Below, piece after piece: positions 61,444-64,000 of a stretch of DNA of 64,000 nucleotides. Made by a program: the position numbers and the translations under genes. The DNA comes from Rhytidiadelphus loreus (lineage: Eukaryota; Streptophyta; Bryopsida; Hypnales; Hylocomiaceae): positions 27,106,863 through 27,170,862 of the forward strand of contig OX344761.1 of NCBI GenBank assembly GCA_947034895.1, read 5' to 3'. Positions within the stretch are counted from its first letter, which is position 1. The number at the start of each line of letters is the position of its first letter. A model generated the notes under the pieces. It had not been told where the DNA came from and ran no database searches. It saw only the letters and a list, made by a program, of their open reading frames with translations.

Positions 61444-61690
61444 GTGATTAAAATTGACAAATTTATACAAATTGTACATAACCACGGTAATAGATCCACG
61501 GTTGCAGGTCCATGGTTGCAAGTCCACAGTCATAATGATTAAAATCAAAAAAATTATACAAATTGTACATAAATACGATAATAGATCTACGGTTGTAGGT
61601 CCACGGTCATAGTGATTAAAATAAAAAAATTTATATGAATTGTACATAACCACGATAATAGATCCATGGTTGCAAGTCCACGGTCAGAGG
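61444..61690. repeat. Three tandem ~80-bp units just downstream of the MULE gene
   Basis: Each unit carries GTGATTAAAAT, then TTATACAAATTGTACATAA or a close variant, then ATAGATCCACGGTTGCAGGT or a close variant. Two of the units repeat the TCCACGG block. It may be subterminal repeat sequence of the Mutator-like element; this is inference. Confidence 0.75.
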
Positions 61691-63475
61691 TCCACATTCT
61701 AAAATTTACTAAAAATAGTACATTTTATAATAATTACCCAAAAAATTATATTTTTAGAAATATTATTGATTTTTTCAAAATTTTAGAATTCAACGCTCAC
61801 ACACTTCCTACTCAGCGCTCGCAGGCTCGCCCTCACACGCTCACAATCTAGCACCATTGTGTCCCTACGTAAGACTCCACCTAAACTACTACAAAAGTGG
61901 TATAATTGTTGGATATGACAAAACAAGAAGTATATTTATACAAATTGCTCTTTACACAACATGAACAACCAAGTGCTTATCCAAAACCAAGTAGTGCTAA
62001 CCAATGAGACACTAGGCTAGGTCATTGTCATCCTAAAGTTAGACTGTGTAGGCAATATGCTTTATTTTATTTGTCTACAACTAGACACTTTGTCAAGGCT
62101 TTGACATATTATTGTTGAGCATAATTTGCATGTATCTTTGTTACATACTACAGGATGTATTGCAATTATTTACAACTCCCCTTAGAATATTTATATGCTA
62201 ATATATTAAAGAAAAAATTGCATGCATGAATTTTTTTAGGTTTTTATGTGCAATTTTGTATTCAAACATAATGTTTTATTGTGGAACTTGACATTTAAAT
62301 CATAGGGAAATAAATTTGAGAATTAATTGAAGTGAGGTATATGACATCTCTAGGTCACAGTTTGATGAAATCGTTGATTACATTCCTTCCATCACCTTTA
62401 CATAATTGTAACTTAGATCTACTTTAAAAAGAATTCAACCCAACATCTCAAATGCTTAGGACATTATTCCAATTCTCATTCTTCCTCCATCTCCTTCACA
62501 TGGTTGTGAATTGAACATGGCCCAAGAATTATTTCAATGTGATAGCCTACTTGCCTAAGGCCAAAGTACAATACATGAACTTTAATATATTGTCAACCAA
62601 CCAATTGAGGTTGGGTGACTTGCAAGGTTGTATTGTAGAAGAATTTGATTAAAACATAGTAAGTAATAGATGTTAAGTCTTTGGGTCCACGAGAGCTTTT
62701 TTGTACCTTCATCAAGAGGATTTGGTTGAAATGCCTACAAGAGTACTAAGAGCTTTCTATGTCTGAAAACCGGAATTATGAAGGCTACATTGTTGTATAG
62801 TGGTGATAATAGATTGTGAAGTTTGAATGTGATGCTATAATGCCTCACGAAATATAGCTGCAAAGGTTGCAATTCAACGTAAGGTTCAAATGTTCATCGA
62901 TTTTAGATTCATTTTATGTTGTGGTAGAATGAAAACCCATTGAAACCTATTCTTGATTTGAATTGTGATGTCCAACCTTGTCAACATTTTGATTAACGAT
63001 ACAAATGTTGGGTATCAATTTTGTGTGAATCAAATCATTGTCACTGTGAACCTTTGGGGTTATCACTGAAAGGACAAGCCCATGACCAGAAGTTGAACAT
63101 CAAAATCCTTCCCTCTTTTGTAGTTTCCAAATTTGTGGTTATTTATGAATTTAAAACTCCAAATTTGTGGAGTTTTTTTGTATGTGGATCAGAAGCATTG
63201 AGCAACTTTGTCACCTCATGCGCTTGTTTCCTGTGGCCATCAAACAAGAATATGTTAGGTTTGTAAGAGGAGGATTATCAGAAAACATTAAGAATCTTAG
63301 TACTAATATAAACACTGATATTTCATGGGATACTCTGGCATGTCCACACTGCTTAATTATGCAGGTAACTCTTAAATTTAGGGACAAACTAGACACTTGA
63401 TTGTTCAAATTTCAGCCTTAAATAGTAAGGAAGCTTTGATCCACAACTTCAACAAAATAATTTTTGTGTCACACA
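61691..63475. other. AT-rich intergenic DNA with one exon-like stretch
   Basis: No gene is supported. A stretch at about 63190-63364 reads LFPVAIKQEYVRFVRGGL and WDTLACPHCLIMQ, ending at a good donor (CAG|GTAACT). It looks like an exon with a CxxC pair, but no partner exon is visible before the transposon at 63480. Confidence 0.3.
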
Positions 63476-63479
63476 TGAA

Positions 63480-64000
63480 CCCCTGAAGGACCAAGTTGCG
63501 CTTTTTGGCAATATAGAAAATCTGGGCAGGTGCGTGTGACTAGGTATTTGCATATATTAGGCTGAAATTTTACTAAAAGGTGGGGATGAGTAATATCTTT
63601 CATGTGCATTAAATTTCATGACATTTGGAAATATGAGTAAAAAGTGATGGACTAATATGTTACTTTTTTCGTAAATGGGCAGTCCGGACAAATAAAAAAT
63701 AAATAAAATTTCATAAATAGTTTTCTAGACTTATATGTACGTTGAATGCTTTGAATCATTCCATTTTGATCAATGAGTCAAAAGTTATGAGAAGTTTTAG
63801 TTTGTGGCCAGTTATGGATTCTCTACTCTAAAATAAACTTTGAAGCCCTTTATTTTACTCAATTTTCAATATTTTTTGAAAAAAATAAAATCATAGGATG
63901 TAGATTGTTCATTGTAACATTTCAATTCCATATAGTAACTAAATTCTTAATACTTTAGTATTTTGAATCTTTATCTCTACTTCTTTCTACTTACTATTTT
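63480..64000. mobile_element. piggyBac-like element, copy 3 (right end outside the window)
   Basis: Starts CCCCTGAAGGACCAAG after TGAA (63476-63479), a one-base variant of TTAA. Inside, GGCTGAAATTTTACT matches copy 1 (GGGCTGAAATTTTCT), as does GGGCAG further in. No inverted right end is found before 64000. Confidence 0.6.

Noticed and set aside
1..64000. tRNA, rRNA or CRISPR features
   Set aside because: No B-box with matching cloverleaf arms, no rRNA sequence and no spaced direct-repeat array was seen; the tandem repeats found are minisatellites or exon cassettes.

Overview
The window is nuclear DNA of a land plant, most likely a non-seed plant such as a moss or liverwort (inference). The reasons are short spliced genes with plant-type protein families (a group of PP2C phosphatases, a DNL zinc-finger chaperone helper), TTTAGGG-type telobox motifs, and AT-rich intergenic DNA full of plant-style transposons (PIF/Harbinger, CACTA, Mutator-like, an RNase H-bearing LINE). 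I could not fix the species.

Three genes look functional. A PP2C phosphatase lies at 8.2-11.4 kb (8 exons, 280 aa). A DNL-type zinc-finger protein, the Hsp70-escort type of chloroplasts or mitochondria, lies at 31.2-33.1 kb (4 exons, 217 aa). An unrecognised 478-aa protein with five SPTPKK-type repeats lies at 35.9-38.4 kb (6 exons). All three read on the + strand, and their splice phases agree throughout.

The rest is dominated by mobile DNA. 2.5-5.4 kb: a PIF/Harbinger element with an intact DDE transposase (-) and a Myb-like partner ORF (+) broken by four TAG codons. 13.9-15.4 kb: a TTAA-flanked piggyBac-like element holding a smaller TIR element. 17.7-28.6 kb: a decayed LINE (-) with APE endonuclease, reverse transcriptase and RNase H, and a perfect 2A-type motif near the start of ORF2; a 623-bp TIR element has inserted into it. 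45.5-49.2 kb: a 3.7-kb solo LTR. 50.9-61.2 kb: a Mutator-like SWIM-finger transposase gene carrying a 250-bp MITE, a 4-kb CACTA element and a 2.3-kb TIR element that itself holds a second piggyBac-like copy. A third piggyBac-like copy begins at 63.5 kb.

The most unusual locus is 39.6-49.6 kb (-). It is a many-exon gene, now broken by nonsense codons, whose product joins a ParB-like domain to a DNA-methyltransferase-like domain (motif IV before motif I, as in beta-class N4/N6 enzymes). Its 5' half carries eight tandem ~118-bp units, six of which hold a phase-symmetric 57-nt exon with its own splice sites.

Almost every in-frame stop in the decayed genes is TAG, TAA or TGA where one C-to-T change from CAG, CAA or CGA would explain it. 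This fits decay by deamination of methylated cytosines.
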